Shown: positions 14,351 to 29,300, counted from the stretch's first letter. The stretch: 64,000 nt of DNA from Crocodylus rhombifer (GCA_038503035.1 JAVSML010025166.1:186001-250000), one strand, 5' to 3'. Notes: generated by a model not told the origin, from the letters alone. Program-made: numbers and translations.

Positions 14351-17300
14351 ACCCTCATTATTAGCATTAGCTAGCATACCGCATGCCCAGGGTCCTTGGG
14401 GATGGGGCGTGTGCTGTGGGAGATAGAGGGTGGGGGGAGAATCCCTGATTGAGCAGCGTGGGAAGCCAGGCAGACCCTGCTCTGCCTATAGTCTCCCCTG
14501 GAACTGTGGATATGGAGGAGAGGGGCAGGGCCACCTTGTTCTCCGGAGCAGCGTTGCAAAGCACCAGGGATGCTGGGGACTCTGATTTAAGTTAAACCAG
14601 GAAAGGGTCTGGGACAGACTTTGCATAAACTGGTTTGACCCAAATCAGTTAAGTCTGATACAATATTCAACCAAGTTTATCTTAAATTGGTTTCAGCCAT
14701 TTTGAAACTGGTTTATGTGCACTGAATTTATGTTCTGTTACAGGTTTAAACCAGCTTCTGATCACTTAAATCAGTTTATGTGTAATGTCTGTCCCTAGCT
14801 TAGGGGGTGTGTCTATATGAGATGCTACAGTGCAGTAGCATTGCTGGGCAGTAACTGTGATGCGATGCTACCGCGCAGTAGCTCATCACTACTGTGCTGC
14901 AGCATTGTAAAAAACATGTGGGGTAGGTACTGCACAGTAATGCTGGTTACTGCACAGTCATTTAGTACTTGCTTATGCCGCTTGTATAGATGTGTACAGG
15001 GAGAGATTGTCCAAATTTATCTAAAGTAGAAGCTGAGCTAAAGTTTTGCTAAGAATAAAAATTGAAAAGGAACCTGAATCTCTCTGGGGTTTCAAAAACC
15101 CTTGGATATTTCCTCCCAGTAGTTTCTCATATACCACTGCCTTTCTTGGCAGGGTAATATGTTCTGAGTTCATCAACAACACTCTGGACATTCCTGGGTT
15201 GAACTAACAGTTATTTATTATTATAATTCTCTGGAATCATATCCAGGGTGGATCTTAATGATGGCCCTCAGTAGATATATGCAGAACTTATACCTGCTCT
15301 GCCTCTGACTTGACCCAGTCCAGTCCTGTGAACCCAGAATGCCTCTGGCTCCTCATGGCAGAGAACAGGAGTCTTCAGTGCTACAAAACTGCCACAAAGC
15401 AACTGAACCCTGCAGTGCTGAACATGAGGGTTTTAAAGGGACAGTACAAGGAAAACACAATAAGATACAGTATTGGGGAAAGGGCATGGGAGAGGAGGGG
15501 TGTGGGGAGGAGGAAGGGAAGAATCAGAGTGATGAAACACTGTGGTGAGAAGAGCTATACTTGCTTGGGGATATATCTGAAGAAGAAAACACAATATACC
15601 TCTCTGTGGAGGCCTGTTCTCAGATTCACAGCCTCAGCTAGCAGTAGGTGGATTGGATAAGATTTGGACAGGCAACTAGACTATCAGCACATATTTGTAG
15701 GAACTGAACCACCACATATGTATTAAGTTCATTCATGTCTATTCTCACACCATTTTGTGCTTCCTAAGCTTTAAATAATAGAGGGAGCTGACTGTTTCCT
15801 TGTTTCACAGACTAGTTACCTACTGAATTCCTGAGAGGTAGGTACCTAAATATCTTTGAAGACATGTCCATTAACTAAAACCCATTAGATTTACCCCTGA
15901 CCATGTGTACCCATTTCAGTTAAGGGGTTAACACCAGCACTAAACTGGGTTTCATTTAGTATTTCACTTGTAGAAAAATATTGCTTTGATTTTTCTAATG
16001 CAACACACTATTCCATTACCATCTTAAAATCTCTGAACATGTGGAGCCAGGTTTTAAGCCAGAAGTGAATACACTTAATATAGATACTACGAGCAGAATA
16101 ACCATGGCAGAACAGAGTTCAGTATGGGCTACATGCCTCAATATTTACCCAGATTGTCAGGTAGGACTGGCAACTTATACTGAACTATAGGCTTCAATGG
16201 CTACAGTGAGATGTCAGAGATTCTTTGTTCTGGAGTTTTATTAGTCTGTGAGATACAAGACTCTTCAGACCTTATTCAGTTTGTATATGGCAGATTTGCA
16301 GGGATTTTAAAATATGATTCCATTTACATAAGTTATCTTAAACATTGATTCTATAGAGTTTGTTTAAAGAGGAAACTTGAGGCATTTTTAATATCTGTGC
16401 AAATAAAGGGAACTTATTTTAATTTACACCACATTAGGGCTTAGAAAGGTGAAAGCATAAATAGAATATGGAGCACTTATGGCATCACACATTTTACCTA
16501 TTTTTAAATATATTTATATATTTGTGGACAACAGCCCATTGGAGACAAGTCTTGGGAACATACCTGAATTTTTAGCTCATATACCTCTTTCTTCAGTTGA
16601 TTAGGGCTTTTTATAACAGAAATGGCTCCAGTTGCATTATTGATGTCAAATGAACTTTCACTTCCTACCATAAAACACAGATATTTCATTATTCATATTA
16701 CACTTTCCATTCCCCACCCTCCCTACCCAAAAAAAAAAAAAAAAAAATTAGCAATCCCCATGAGCAGTACAAAGTATTTGCCATATTTTTTTTTACATAC
16801 AACATGCCCTGGCTTATGATTTTGTTTTTGAAAGGTAGAATTAAGAAAACGGTCTTTGTTTGTAGAAAGTAACTGAGTAGCAGCTACGAATCTGAGCCTA
16901 TTCCTCATTCTGCTCCCTGTGAGAGTCAAATTGTAGATTTTACCTACTTTACAGTTTCTACCACCTTCCTTGCATATAATGCACACTGAAATTTCCAGAA
17001 GCTGATTTTTGGGAAAAATAATGTTGTATGCACGATAATACAGTCAGTAGTATATATCAAAAATGTATTTTCAGGCCAAACCACAAGGTGGAGAAGGGCT
17101 GAGTGGAACAGCAGCTAGCAAGCTGTTTGGAAGAATGCTGGCCCACTGACCAATCCCTGAACGATTATCATGGAGCCCTGTGGATGTGAAACAGAAATAT
17201 CACAAATGATTCACAGAAGTTTAAAGCTGGAAGGGACCTTGTGAGATCATTGGGTCCAGCCCCTCTGCTCTGGGCAGGAAAGACTTCTGGCCTCAAATGA

Positions 17301-20300
17301 CCCCAGCAAGGTGTGCGTCCAGTCTCCTTTTGAAGATCTCGAGGGTAGGTGCCTGCATCACCCCACTGGGAGTCTATTCCAGAGTCTGGTCACACGAACG
17401 GTGAAGTTTTTTCCTTACATCCAGTCTAAAGTCTTTTTCTAAGAGTTCATGACTGTTGCTCCTGGTTTTCCCCTGGGGTGTTTTGGTGAATAGTTGTTTG
17501 CCTAGTCCCTGATGCTCACCCCAATATATTTGAAAGCTGCTGCCAAATACCTTCAAAGTCTTTTCTTTTTCATAGCTTGAAAAGAGAATTTAAGTGGCTG
17601 TTGTGCATGTGGAAGTCTTTGGCTAAATGGAGGTGAAGAGGTTCAGGGCCATGAGCCTGAATTTCTCCTCTAGAGAGACTGGCACCAGTAACAGAACTGA
17701 ATTTGCAGTCCTTGTCCTTGGAGAAGTACCAGGATTATGAAACTTCCCAGGCTGTACTCCACATACAGTCAGATGCCACTTATCTTTAAAAGGATAGGGG
17801 TTTCCTAAAAGGTAGCAAAAGTGAAACTGGAGAGCTATGTATAAAATAAAGGGGAGATGCTGCCCCGGGTAGAAGATTTAAGCAAGATGGACAGCATTTC
17901 TCCCTCTGTGTAAACACTATCTTCTGAACCCCAAACATGGTACAACTCAACAAAGCAACTTTCTCTGTCTCAGAAAGTAGTCTTAAAATAAGAATGGGAT
18001 TCACTGTACATCAGACATGAAACTTATATTTTCCTTAGTAACTGGTGATCTTTGTTGGTTGTCCGACTTTCCAAACACTGTAAAGGGAATTGATTTGCAG
18101 AGTGCTGAGCATTTAGCCCACTTTGAAATTCAGGTTCCTTTCAGGCACCCAAAATGACTTTGGGGTCATATTTGCTTGTCTAGGTAAAAATAAGATTCAC
18201 ACTGTAATTAGCACATCCAATTATATCTCTGTGAAAACAAGAACATCTCTTGATAATATCAGCTAAGGTGAGAAGTCTGACAATCTAACTGAAAAAGAAA
18301 AAAATAGTCATGTCTTCTGCAGGAGGCACCCCTGGAGGCCTTAGGTCTTTGAACACTAAAAACAAAGGATGCCTATACATGTGCTCTGGGGTGTGCTGGG
18401 GGAGGGGGCTGTTTTAATTAGAGCAGCCTGCAATGTCTTGTGTATTCAGCATCCTGTGTTTCAAAATGATGGTGTGGGAGCACTTTGGCTAAAGCAGGTT
18501 CAATGAGCTTTAAAGTGCCCCTGCCACCATTTTGAAATGAAGGATGCTGAATACATGAGATTCTGCAGCACGCTAGAGGTTTCTTATTAGAATGCTCCAG
18601 CAGACTCAATTAATCTGATTAATTTAATCAGAACTTGCCAGAGCATGTGTAAAAGTGCGTATAGTCATGAAAGACTGTACTATTGAAAAAGGCCTTGAAT
18701 AGATTTGGAGCATAACTCTGATCTTAACACTCACTGAGGGCCAACAGATTTATAAAGGTGATGAAAGAATCTGGGTTGTAGAAGTGGCAGGGCTGTGTGC
18801 TGGTTTCAGCACTCCCATTCTTCCTTACATTTGGCCAGAGAATCGGTTACGTTTGTGCTATGCTCCCCTTTTGACCTGGCTAATTTGTACATGAGCAGAT
18901 GGCCACTTCCAGAGATGCAGTAATCACCTGCTTTGCTATCCTTAGCCCTCACCCTACCTACGTAATAGCATAGATAGCTGCTAGGAGAAAAGGAGGAGAA
19001 AATGAAAGCTTAGAAGAATGGTAGGGCTGTAAATTCTTGATTATTCTGGGTTGGGAACCTGATGCTGGATGCTTCCCTCCCTTCACTTCAGTCTGCATAG
19101 AAAACTAGCCTTGGATGGTTTTGCATCTGAGTTGATTGTTGGTGCCAGGAAATAAAACTAAAAAAAAATAAGAAATGCTTTAAAATGGAAGATTTCAGTC
19201 CTTCAGAAATGAAGGCTGATTGTGTAAAGGCCAAGTCATTTTTCTCTCTAACTTGACTTTAATGCTCATTTTAAAACTGTCCAATAATGTCCCATTTTGC
19301 TAATATCTGCAATAACTGCAACTTCATTAAAGTGCATTAGACACAACATTGAACAGATATTGACTTATGTGGTGGTCAATTATCAAGATGCATAGGCCTG
19401 AAAAGTAATTTCTGACCAAGAAGAAGCTGAAGTCAATAGTAGTTTCAAGCAACAATTCACCAAGATATTGCCTAATTACCATAAGGAAATTGGTACCTCA
19501 GAGTATGTAGCATTATGTACTTCCTGTGAAAAAGCACATTTGGAAACTTAAGAGTTTCCTTTTAGAAACAAATGAACAAAACATACAGTTTGAAACAAAA
19601 CAACGAATTAGTAAATAATTAACAACTGGATGCTAGTATTTTTCTGAAATCTTGACAGCACAAATTCAGGGTTGAGAATAATGACCTGGCTTTCCACTGA
19701 AAGGCAGGAAATACTGCAGTGTTTGTCCTTGCTCTCTTACCGTTCTTTTCCCAAATCAAGGGATATGTTGGCCAGAAGATTTACCACTGCCTTGCACTCT
19801 AAAACCATGGTTAGTCCTTCCCTCCTTTTCTATTCCCATTTCCTGCTAGAAATATCCTATTACAATGTACATGGAAACTTGGATAACATTTGCTGGTCTT
19901 GAAGTTACGTTTACATCCTGGTGCTACCTGCGCTCTGTTCTCTCTTCTCTCTGATCCTTAATATTTCTCTTTAAACCAGTTTATTTCCTTTTTCTATATT
20001 TTAATGACTCATTTTCCTTTCCATAACCACACCTTTCTCACATTTTTCTTTCCCTTTATCAAGCCCATATCTTTCTGCCCTAATTTATAGGACTGTGCAA
20101 AATGGCACCATTTTGTTTTGACTTGCATTTTGATGGAACAGCATTTCATTTTGAATTTCATTTTGACTTGAAGCTGCTGTTCAATTTTGTTTCGCCAAAA
20201 GAGTTTCGCTGTTTCGCTGTTTCACCCATAGTCTATCATGGGGAAGCTTGAAACAGCCTATAACTTTGTCATTTCTGGCCTGATCTGGATGAAACTTGCA

Positions 20301-23300
20301 GGAATAGTAGCCTGCCAAGTTTCAAGGAGATAGGTGCAGGAGTTTCAGGAAAACTGCACAAAGTCTTGAAAGCAAAAAACTCATGTCACATGTACGTGTT
20401 AAGGTGCAGCAGGATGAAAACTGCAGGTGTGCTAGCCCCTGATGAGGCCACAAAGCCTGCCAAGTTTCAAGGAAATATGTGTAGGGGCTTCTGGGTTCTG
20501 GGGCCCTGCACCTTTGGCTGCTGATAGGCAAAACTTGTGACATTGGATGCTTGTGGGACTATGTGTGTCTTGGGGCACAGGGGGGTGAAAACTGCAGGCC
20601 TACTAGCCCCTGCTGTGGCCACAAAGCCTGCCAGCTCTCAAGGAGATGGGTGCAGGGGGAGTCTGGGTTCTGGGGCTCTGCACCCATCTCCTTGAGAGCT
20701 GGCAGGCTTTGTGGCCACAGCAGGGGCTAGTAGGCCTGCAGTTTTCACCCCCCTGTGCCCCAAGACACACATAGTCCCACAAACATCCAATGTCATAAAT
20801 TTTACCTGTCAGCAGCTAGAGGTGCAGAGCCCCAGAACCCAGACTCCCCCTGCACCTCTAGCTGCTGACAAGCAAAACTTGTGACATGGGTGCGTGACAC
20901 TGTGTGTGTGTTAAGGTGCGCCCTCACTCAACTGACACCAAGGCAGAAAGCAGGGCAGTTCAAACAATGCTGCCTTCTTTGCAGAGTTTCCATCCCTCCC
21001 CCTAAGCACTGGGATTGAAAGGGATCTCAGGAAAGAATGAAAGTCACTGGCCAGCTACACCGTCAATAATGAGAGCACTGCTTCTCCCCACTTCCCCATC
21101 TTCCCCCTCCCTTTCCTTACTTTCCTTTCTGTTTCCCTTCAGGCAAGCCCAGCTTGAGCTTCAAAACTCGAAATGTTTTGAAATTTTCAAAACGTTTCAA
21201 CATGCCTTGTTTCTTTTCAAGGCTGTTTCAAAGCTCTATGTTTCATTTTGATGTTGCTGTTTCAAGCTTGAAGCAAGTCAAAACAGCATTGAAATGAAAC
21301 TGCCAGAGAAATTTCACACAGCCCTATTAATTTATCTCTCCTTCACATTTTCCCTGCACCATCTCCTTCCTTTTATTCTTGTCCCATGCCAACATCCTCT
21401 CTCTCTCCACATTGTCAATAACATTTCCTCACAATTTTTCTTTTCATTCTCTATCTTTCCTTCCCCCTGTATTCTTTCTGTTTCCCCTTCCCTGCTTGTC
21501 CCTGCCCCATTATTTGCCCTTTTATCCCCATTTAAGCAGAAGGTATCTCCCATTCTCTCCCATTTAGGGGTAAAGCACGGAAGACAGCTTTCTAGCAGAA
21601 TTAAATGTCATCACGTCTCTCCATACCTTGCCTTATCAGTGGCTTATACCACTTTCTGCCACCAGATCCAACCACCATATATTTGACTCATCAGGTGAAC
21701 ATGTTCTTGTTACTATCTGTTGACCCCTTTTGTAACTGGTACCAGGTTCTGAAACCTCCTCAGATTTCAGATATTAAAAACATGCACAAATGTTTAAGAA
21801 CTTCTCAGGACAGTTGATGGAAAACCTTTTCTACTTAAAACATCCTGCTTATTCCAGTATGGTGAGCATGAAGCCTCTCCTTATACATGAATGCCCATTC
21901 CACCCGTAAGGCTTGCAAATGTTGACCTATGCTTTAAAGAATATTCATCACAATATGCACTGTTCTCTGATATGCTCACTGTCTTCCTTTGTCTACCAAC
22001 TTAGGCAGGAAAGTCCCTTAATAGTGGGACCATGCCTTCCTTTATATCTTGTCAAATGCCAAGTATACTATGGTGCTTAACAAATAAAAAAATAAGTATT
22101 ATTAATGGTTCGAAGATGAGAAGTGCAGCTCCATGAAGAAAATACTAAAGGTCAATGAATCATTGCTTTGCTGCTTGCAGCTAGACAGGGACTAGGAATA
22201 ATTTCAGATGTCTGGCACTATTTTATGACAGTTTTCTTTAGACTTTATTAGACTCTAGCACACCACATTTTAATTTAATGTTGCATCTACCTTTGACATT
22301 CCTTAGGATTTCATACCAACTTAGTCTACTCACCGTTCACAAGACTGTAATGAATATTGTTAGGCTTTCCTCTGTCACCGTCAAGAGCAATAACTGTTAG
22401 TACCTCAGAGCCCTAGGGAAGAATGGGGAATTACAGTCTATGTAGTGAGATCAAAGAATACTGAAATTTCTACTGCATATTAATAAAATCCACTTCAGCC
22501 AGCCCCCCTGCTCTCCCCAACAGGGTGATAGATGCTCTTGCTGTGGTTGCAATAGGAATATGGCAGGGACTCATAGTTCTTAGCTTGAAAATCACAGCTT
22601 GACTTTGGGCAGGCCATTTGCTTGGTACAGCTACAACTCTTTGGAGGGCCCAGGTTAGGTTTCAGGACCAGGCACTCAGCTTTTGTGTCCCTTTCCTCCA
22701 TTCTTCTTCCTGTAAATCTCCCAGTTGCTTATTCATGTGCTGTAGTGCAGGTGCTGATTCTTTCAGTGAGTTGTGATAGGAAACAAAAATCAGTGTCAGT
22801 ACCTATATACACTTTCCATTCAGCAATGCAGGTTGACATCACAGCTGCTCTTGATTCGAAGTCTGATATTTTGAGCAGGATAAATCTTCCAAGGGAAATG
22901 TAAAGCTTGGCTAGCAATTAAGTTTAGAAGTTCTGTCTCCTGGGAGAGACAGGACTGAGATACTTCTGGATTACTGAACCTTTGCTTAGGATAGCTCTTT
23001 ATCAAGGTAGAATTCTGTGTGGCTCATGGCCCTAGGTAGGTGGCCAGCCTAAGTAGCTGGCTAAGGCCAAATCAGACTCTGGTTTGACTGAGCAGTGCCT
23101 ACAGATTTCCTAATTATTAACTTGAACAGAGGGTGGCCTGTACTTGGGAAATCAGCTGCTGCTACTGTTTGATGCAAAGTCTAGTTGACTCTTTTTTCCT
23201 GTTGTTTATAATAGTTGAATCTAGCAAAGTTGCACTGTGTTCTGTTTCTTTCCTCCTCCTCTTCCCCCCCCAAATGGGAACATTCATTTTGCAGCACTGT

Positions 23301-26300
23301 CAGCGAAGAGATTCGTTATCTAATACCTACCCTGATCAGCTTAATGTCAGCATAATGTACGGCAGGCACAACCTTTGTTGATATGTGGAATATGAAGTTG
23401 GTCCAAAGTGAGATATTGGTCCACAACAGTCCCAGTGTTGCTCCTGATGATATACTGTGTTATTTGCCCAACTAACAGCTACCCATCTACTCTACCTTGT
23501 GCAGCTCTCTATAAGCAATGAGAATAAATAATGAGAATACTGATCTGCTCCCCTGTGGGGTTTCTGATGAGCACAGAGCTGCCCACATGAGCATTTCAGT
23601 GACAATACTGACTCCATTAGCCTGAAATAGAGATTAAACCCTCTGTGAGGGTTTTAAGGTATCATTGCTTTTAGTTTACATGGGAAAACCAACCATGGAA
23701 GTGGCCAGAAAGAACCTGGAAAACAATAAGAAGAGATAGGCTCAAGCCACAAAATTTGGATACAGGATACTTAAGCAGGGTTTAGGAGTATTCAACAGGA
23801 AGGTTTTAGTTTGGCTTATTGCAAACTAGAGCCATTTGCAAAATTCAGACTAGTACCAAATGCAAATTTCCATTATGCTATACTATGCAAAAGCCTAGGA
23901 GAACTTTAATTTAAGATTCTGGCCCATTTCCACATCTAATTTTAATCCGAAGAAGCTACCTCTGTTTCTTCTGTCCTCTTCTCATACAGACATACCGTTC
24001 ATATAATGGGACTAACTTCCATTTCTTATAACTCCTTGATCACAGCCTGATTTATGAAGTCTTTTCTCCACTTTTACTGATACTAAATGAGGTGAAGGAG
24101 CCTAGCATGTTGCAGAATAAGACCTCTACATTGATCCTGCAAATATCACGCAGCTCATGTAAACAGCAAAACGTACAGTTCAGTAACTTTTTAAAATTTC
24201 CATGTTTTGGAATTGCAATGTGTTTTTTTGCCTTTTAGTTTGCCAAGAAACAGACAGTTTCTAGAAGGTTACTACATCATTTTTGTTCTTTCCAATTAAA
24301 TTGAGATAGAGTAGAAACAAATTAGGGCGTCATATGGCAACATTCTTTGTAAGTACTCTGAAATCTCATAAGTGTAAAATCCTGATGAAAATTCATTGTT
24401 GTCTTTAAAAGCTTTATGGGCTTTCCTTTTTCCTAACAAGCATCACTCTGGGCTACATTATTCCAAATTTGTTACTATTAATAATGTTTATTCACAGACA
24501 TAGTTCTACTGCATCCAGGAGAATAATCCAGAATACAAGTGTTCAGCAAAATATGCAAAGCTCTTATAATCTAACCCCTTTGAAAATGCCAGTCAATATT
24601 TTTGTATGGGGAACACTGAGAGAATGTTAATTACTTGCAAAGAACAAGTGGGAACGTTTTCATGATGACCACTACTTATTTCAAATAATGACAGCTTTCT
24701 GTCAGAGCAACAGCATTGTCAGAACATACAATATATATGCTGGCAAATACCAACCTCAAAAAGTCATTTAATTTACCAAACTGATGAACAGGATATTCAT
24801 ACATGAAACATGAATAAACATCTACAGAAAGTGTCAATATTATTCTGTGGGCTGGAGGCAGACTTTACAAAAAAAGATTGTGGAGGAAACCCAGAAGTTG
24901 ATTGAATACATGGCTGATCACCTCCTGGTTGTCCCCCTGACAGCGTATCCTTGACAGTCTGGTAGCTTTAGAGCTGTGACAGTCGCATAGCCCCTGTCTC
25001 CTTTGTCACCATTTATCAGAGAAGTTCCCACAATATTAGATGTCAGAGATACTACCTTCATAGTGACTCCAGGGAAGGTTGTACTTGGGACCTTATGGCA
25101 TAATGGGCAATAGGGTAGCAGAATCATAGAGTCTTCCCTAGCTAATATTTGTAGATATTAGGGTCAGAAGGGACATCAGCAGATCATCTAGTCTCACCCC
25201 CTGCCCCTGGCAGGAAAGAGCACTGGGGTCAGATGACCCCAGCTAGGTGCTTATCCAGTCTCCTCTTGAAGACCCCCAAGAGAGGGGAGAACACCATCGC
25301 TCTTGGAAGCCCATTCCAGATTCTGGCAACCCTTACCATAAAGAAGTTCTTCCTGATGTCTAACCCGGATCTGCTCTCTATCAGTTTGTGGCCATTATTT
25401 CTAGTTACCCCAAGGGGTGCCCTGGTAAACAGAGCATCTCCTATCCCTTGCTGTCCCCCCACCATGAAGTTGTAGATGGCCACAAGATGACCTCAGACTT
25501 CTCTTGCAGAGGCTGAAGAGATTCAGGTCCTTGTAGATCTCTCCTTGTAGGGCCTTACCTGGAGGCCCCTAACCATATGAGTGGCCCTACTCTGAACTCT
25601 CTCAAGGTTATATACCTTCTTGAAATGTGGCACCCAAAACTGGACACAGTACTCCAGCTGTGGCCTTCCCAGTGCCGCACAGAGGGGAAGTATCACCTAC
25701 CTGGTGATATTCTACAGAGCTAGCTGATAGCTCATTGACATGTGAGCTAGTAAGTAAAGGCCAAATAAAGGCTGGTAAGTAAAGGCCAAGACCAAATATT
25801 TCTGTTTATTGATATGCCCAGAGTCTTCTGTGTCACTTGTGCTGAGTGGTCAGGTGAATGGGGTAGCTCATTTGAGTTCTCTTACAGCAGCTTTTTGAAT
25901 CCCAGTAATGGATAGTTCTATTCACTGTGAGATCAAGGGGCAAAAATACCTTTCATTTTGGAGAGTAGTGATTGAACATAAAGTTAGCAGGAGACTTGAT
26001 TGGACATCAAGGTAGCAGAAACTTCTTCTCCTGCTAAATGCAAATAACTATAATGTCACTGGGATAACGGAGACCTGGTGGGACTCCACCTGTGACTGGA
26101 CCATGGTTATAGACGGCCAGACCCTGTACAGGAGGGATCGAGTGGACAAAAGGGGCGGGGGCATAGCTATGTCAAGGAAAGCTACATGTCCCTGCAAGCC
26201 AACATTGGCACCCATGGTGGATGACTTAAGACCCTTTGGGTTAAAATCTGTGGGGAACACAGCACAGGGGATACTATGGTGGGGGTGTACTACAGACCCC

Positions 26301-29300
26301 CTACCCAGAGTCAAGACCTTGACCAGGAGTTCACCAGGGAATTGGCTGAGGTCACACGATCCCAGTGTATGGTTGTCATGGGAGACTTTAACTACCTAGG
26401 CATCTTGTGGGAGGAGTGCTCGGCCAAATCTGAGTGGTTGCAAAGCTTTCTCTCATGTGTGCACCTCTGTCTGATGCAGGAAGTTTACAGGCCAACAAGA
26501 GATAAAGCGCTGCTTGACCTCATACTGGCAACCGGGGATGACCTAATCAGTGACCTAACGATCGAAGGGAAGCTGGGTGACAGTGACCATGAACTGATCA
26601 CCTTCACCATCCGCTGTAAAGCTGGCAAGTCAGTCAGTAATACAGAAGTCCTCGACTTCAGGAAAGCTGACTTTGACAAGCTAGGGAGGCTTGTCAGAGA
26701 GGCCCTAAAAGGCCACTATCCAATGGTGAGGGGAGTTCAGGACAAGTGGTTGCTCCTCAAGGGAGCAATCCTGGATGCGCAAGCAAAGTCCATCCTGTCT
26801 CAGCGGATGGGGGGATCTGGGGGAATGTTTGTTCACCGGAGTGTCCCAAGGGATGACTATGTCGAACTGTCACAAACTCCTGCAAGACCATTTCAGGCTG
26901 GACATAAGGAAGAATTTCTTTACTGTCCGAGCCCCCAAGGTCTGGAACAGTCTGCCAGTGGAGGTGGTTCAAGCACCTACATTGAACACCTTCAAGAGTA
27001 AATTGGATGCTTATCTTGCTGGGATCCTATGACCCCAGCTGACTTCCTGCCCTTTGGGCAGGGGGCTGGACTCGATGATCTCCCAAGGTCCCTTCCAGCC
27101 CTGATATCTATGAAATCTATGAAAGGCAGCAAAAGGGCACATCAGCGCCCTTGGCTCTCCAGGGAACTGGCAGACCTCCTGCATCTTAAAAGGAAGACCT
27201 GCAAAGAATGGAGGACTGGAACTGCCACAAAGGAGGAATACTCTGCTCTGGTCCGGACCTGCAAAGAGCAAATCAGGAAAGCTAAGGCTGTGATGGAACT
27301 CCAGCAAGCTCCAAATATCAAGGAAAATAAAAAGTCCTTTTTTAGATATGTGGGGAGATGGAGGAAAAGCAAGGGTAACATTGGACCCCTGCTAAACCAG
27401 ATGGGGCAACTGACAACTGATGCCCAGGAAAAAGCAAACTTGCTAAACGGATATTTTGCATCAGTTTTTCACCAGTCTTATGGGACGTTCCTTCCCACTG
27501 TGGTTCAGGGAGCCCTCGGTGAGGGACATTTCTTGTCCTCCATCAAAGCTGACCTCGTCAAGGAGCACCTTGACATGCTGGATACCTTCAAGTCAGCTGG
27601 CCCTGATGGGTTACACCCAAGGGTACTCAGGGAGCTGGCGAGCATCATAGCTCAGCCCCTGGCACGGATCTTTGAGAGCTCTTGGCACTCTGGTGAAGTG
27701 CCACATGATTGGAAGAGGGCCAATGTCATGCCTATCTTCAAGAAAGGGAGGAAAGTAGATCCAGCAAACTACAGGCCCATCAGCCTGACCTCTATCCTGG
27801 GGAAGGTCTTGGAAAACATTATCAAAGAGGCCATCCTTAACAGACCAGCTGAAGGTAATATCCTGAGGGATACACAGCATGGATGGGTTTGTTGTGGGTA
27901 GGTCTTGTTTGACCAATCTCATTTCCTTTTATGACCGGGTGATATATCACCTGGACAAGGGGGAAGAGATCGACGTTGTAGATCTTGACTTTAAAAAAGC
28001 CTTCAATCTGTTATCCCATGATCACCTTTTGGCTAAACTGGCTAACTCTGGCCTCAACCTCACCATGATTCGCTGGCTGGGGAATTGGCTCCATGGTAGG
28101 ACCCAGAGGGTGGTGATCGATGGGAGCCAATCATCTTGGTGCACTGTGACCAGTGGGGTCCCTCAAGGCTCTGTCCTAGGGCCTATACTATTTAACAATG
28201 ATGTGGACATTGGTGTCAGAAGCGGACTGGCCAAGTTTGCTGACGACACCAAACTTTGAGGTAAGGCATCCACACCTGAGGACAGGAGGGTGATCCAGGA
28301 GGATCTTGACAGGCTCATGAAATGGGTGGATGAGAACCTGATGGTGTTCAACACTGACAAATACAAGGTTCTCCACCTTGGGAGGAAAAACCTGCAGCAT
28401 ACTTATAGGCTTAGCAGTGCTATGCTGGTTAGCACTACAGATGAAAGGGACTTGGGGGTCATGATTGACCACAAGATGAACATGAGCCTTCAATGTGATG
28501 CTGCAGCTAGTAAAGCAAGCAAAACTCTGGCTTGCATCCATAGATGCTTCTCAAGCAAATCCCAGGACGTCATTCTCCTGTTGTACTCAGCCTTGGTGAG
28601 GCCGCAGCTGGAGTACTGTGTCCAGTTCTGGGCTCCACAATTCAAAAAGGATGTGGAGAAACTTGAGAGGGTGCAGAGGAGAGCTACATGCATGATCATA
28701 GGGCAGGAAAACAGACCTTATGTTGAGAGGCTGAGAGTCATGGGGCTCTTCAGCCTGGAAAAGGGGTGATCTGGTGGCCACCTATAAATTTATCAGGGGT
28801 GCTCATCAGAATCTGGGGAAACGTCTGTTCACCAGAGTGCCCCAAGGGATGACAAGATCAAACAGTCAAACTCCACCATGACCGGTTCAGGCTGGACATA
28901 AGAAAGAACTTTTTCACTGTCCAAGCCCCCATGTTTTGGAATAGACTGCCACCGGAGGTGATTCAAGCACCCACTCTGAATGCCTTCAAGACACCTTTGG
29001 ATGCTTATCTTGCTGGGATCCTATGATCCCTGCTGACCTCCTGCCCATGGGGCAGGGGGCTGGACTCGGTGATTCTCCGTGGTCCCTTCCAATCCAAATG
29101 TCTATGAAATCTATGAAAGAAGTACTAGCTTGAGATTTACCATAGTCTTTTCTGTTAAGGCTCAAGTCAGAAATTTGGATTTGGGTCTTTAGTAATGTAA
29201 AGCTGGTGCCATAAACTACTATGTAAACATAACCCAATGCTTTTAATAGTGAATGTGTTTATTTCTTGGCTCTCCAGAAGGTGAAAGATAGTGATACTCA

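Larger units (their letters stand above)
13240..16563 (-). other. CDHR1: CDHR1 intron 10
   Basis: 3.3 kb. A TAGGGACAGAC-type element (13641-14798) and a MITE immediately next to it (14804-15000) make up the middle. 15000-16560 is non-coding sequence in which I see nothing specific. Confidence 0.85.
16665..22333 (-). other. CDHR1: CDHR1 intron 9
   Basis: 5.7 kb. Contains a homopolymer (16731-16747), a CR1 3' end (17205-17560), a fold-back MITE (18371-18665) and the large hAT-like element 20088-21326. Remaining sequence is AT-rich and without recognisable features. Confidence 0.85.
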
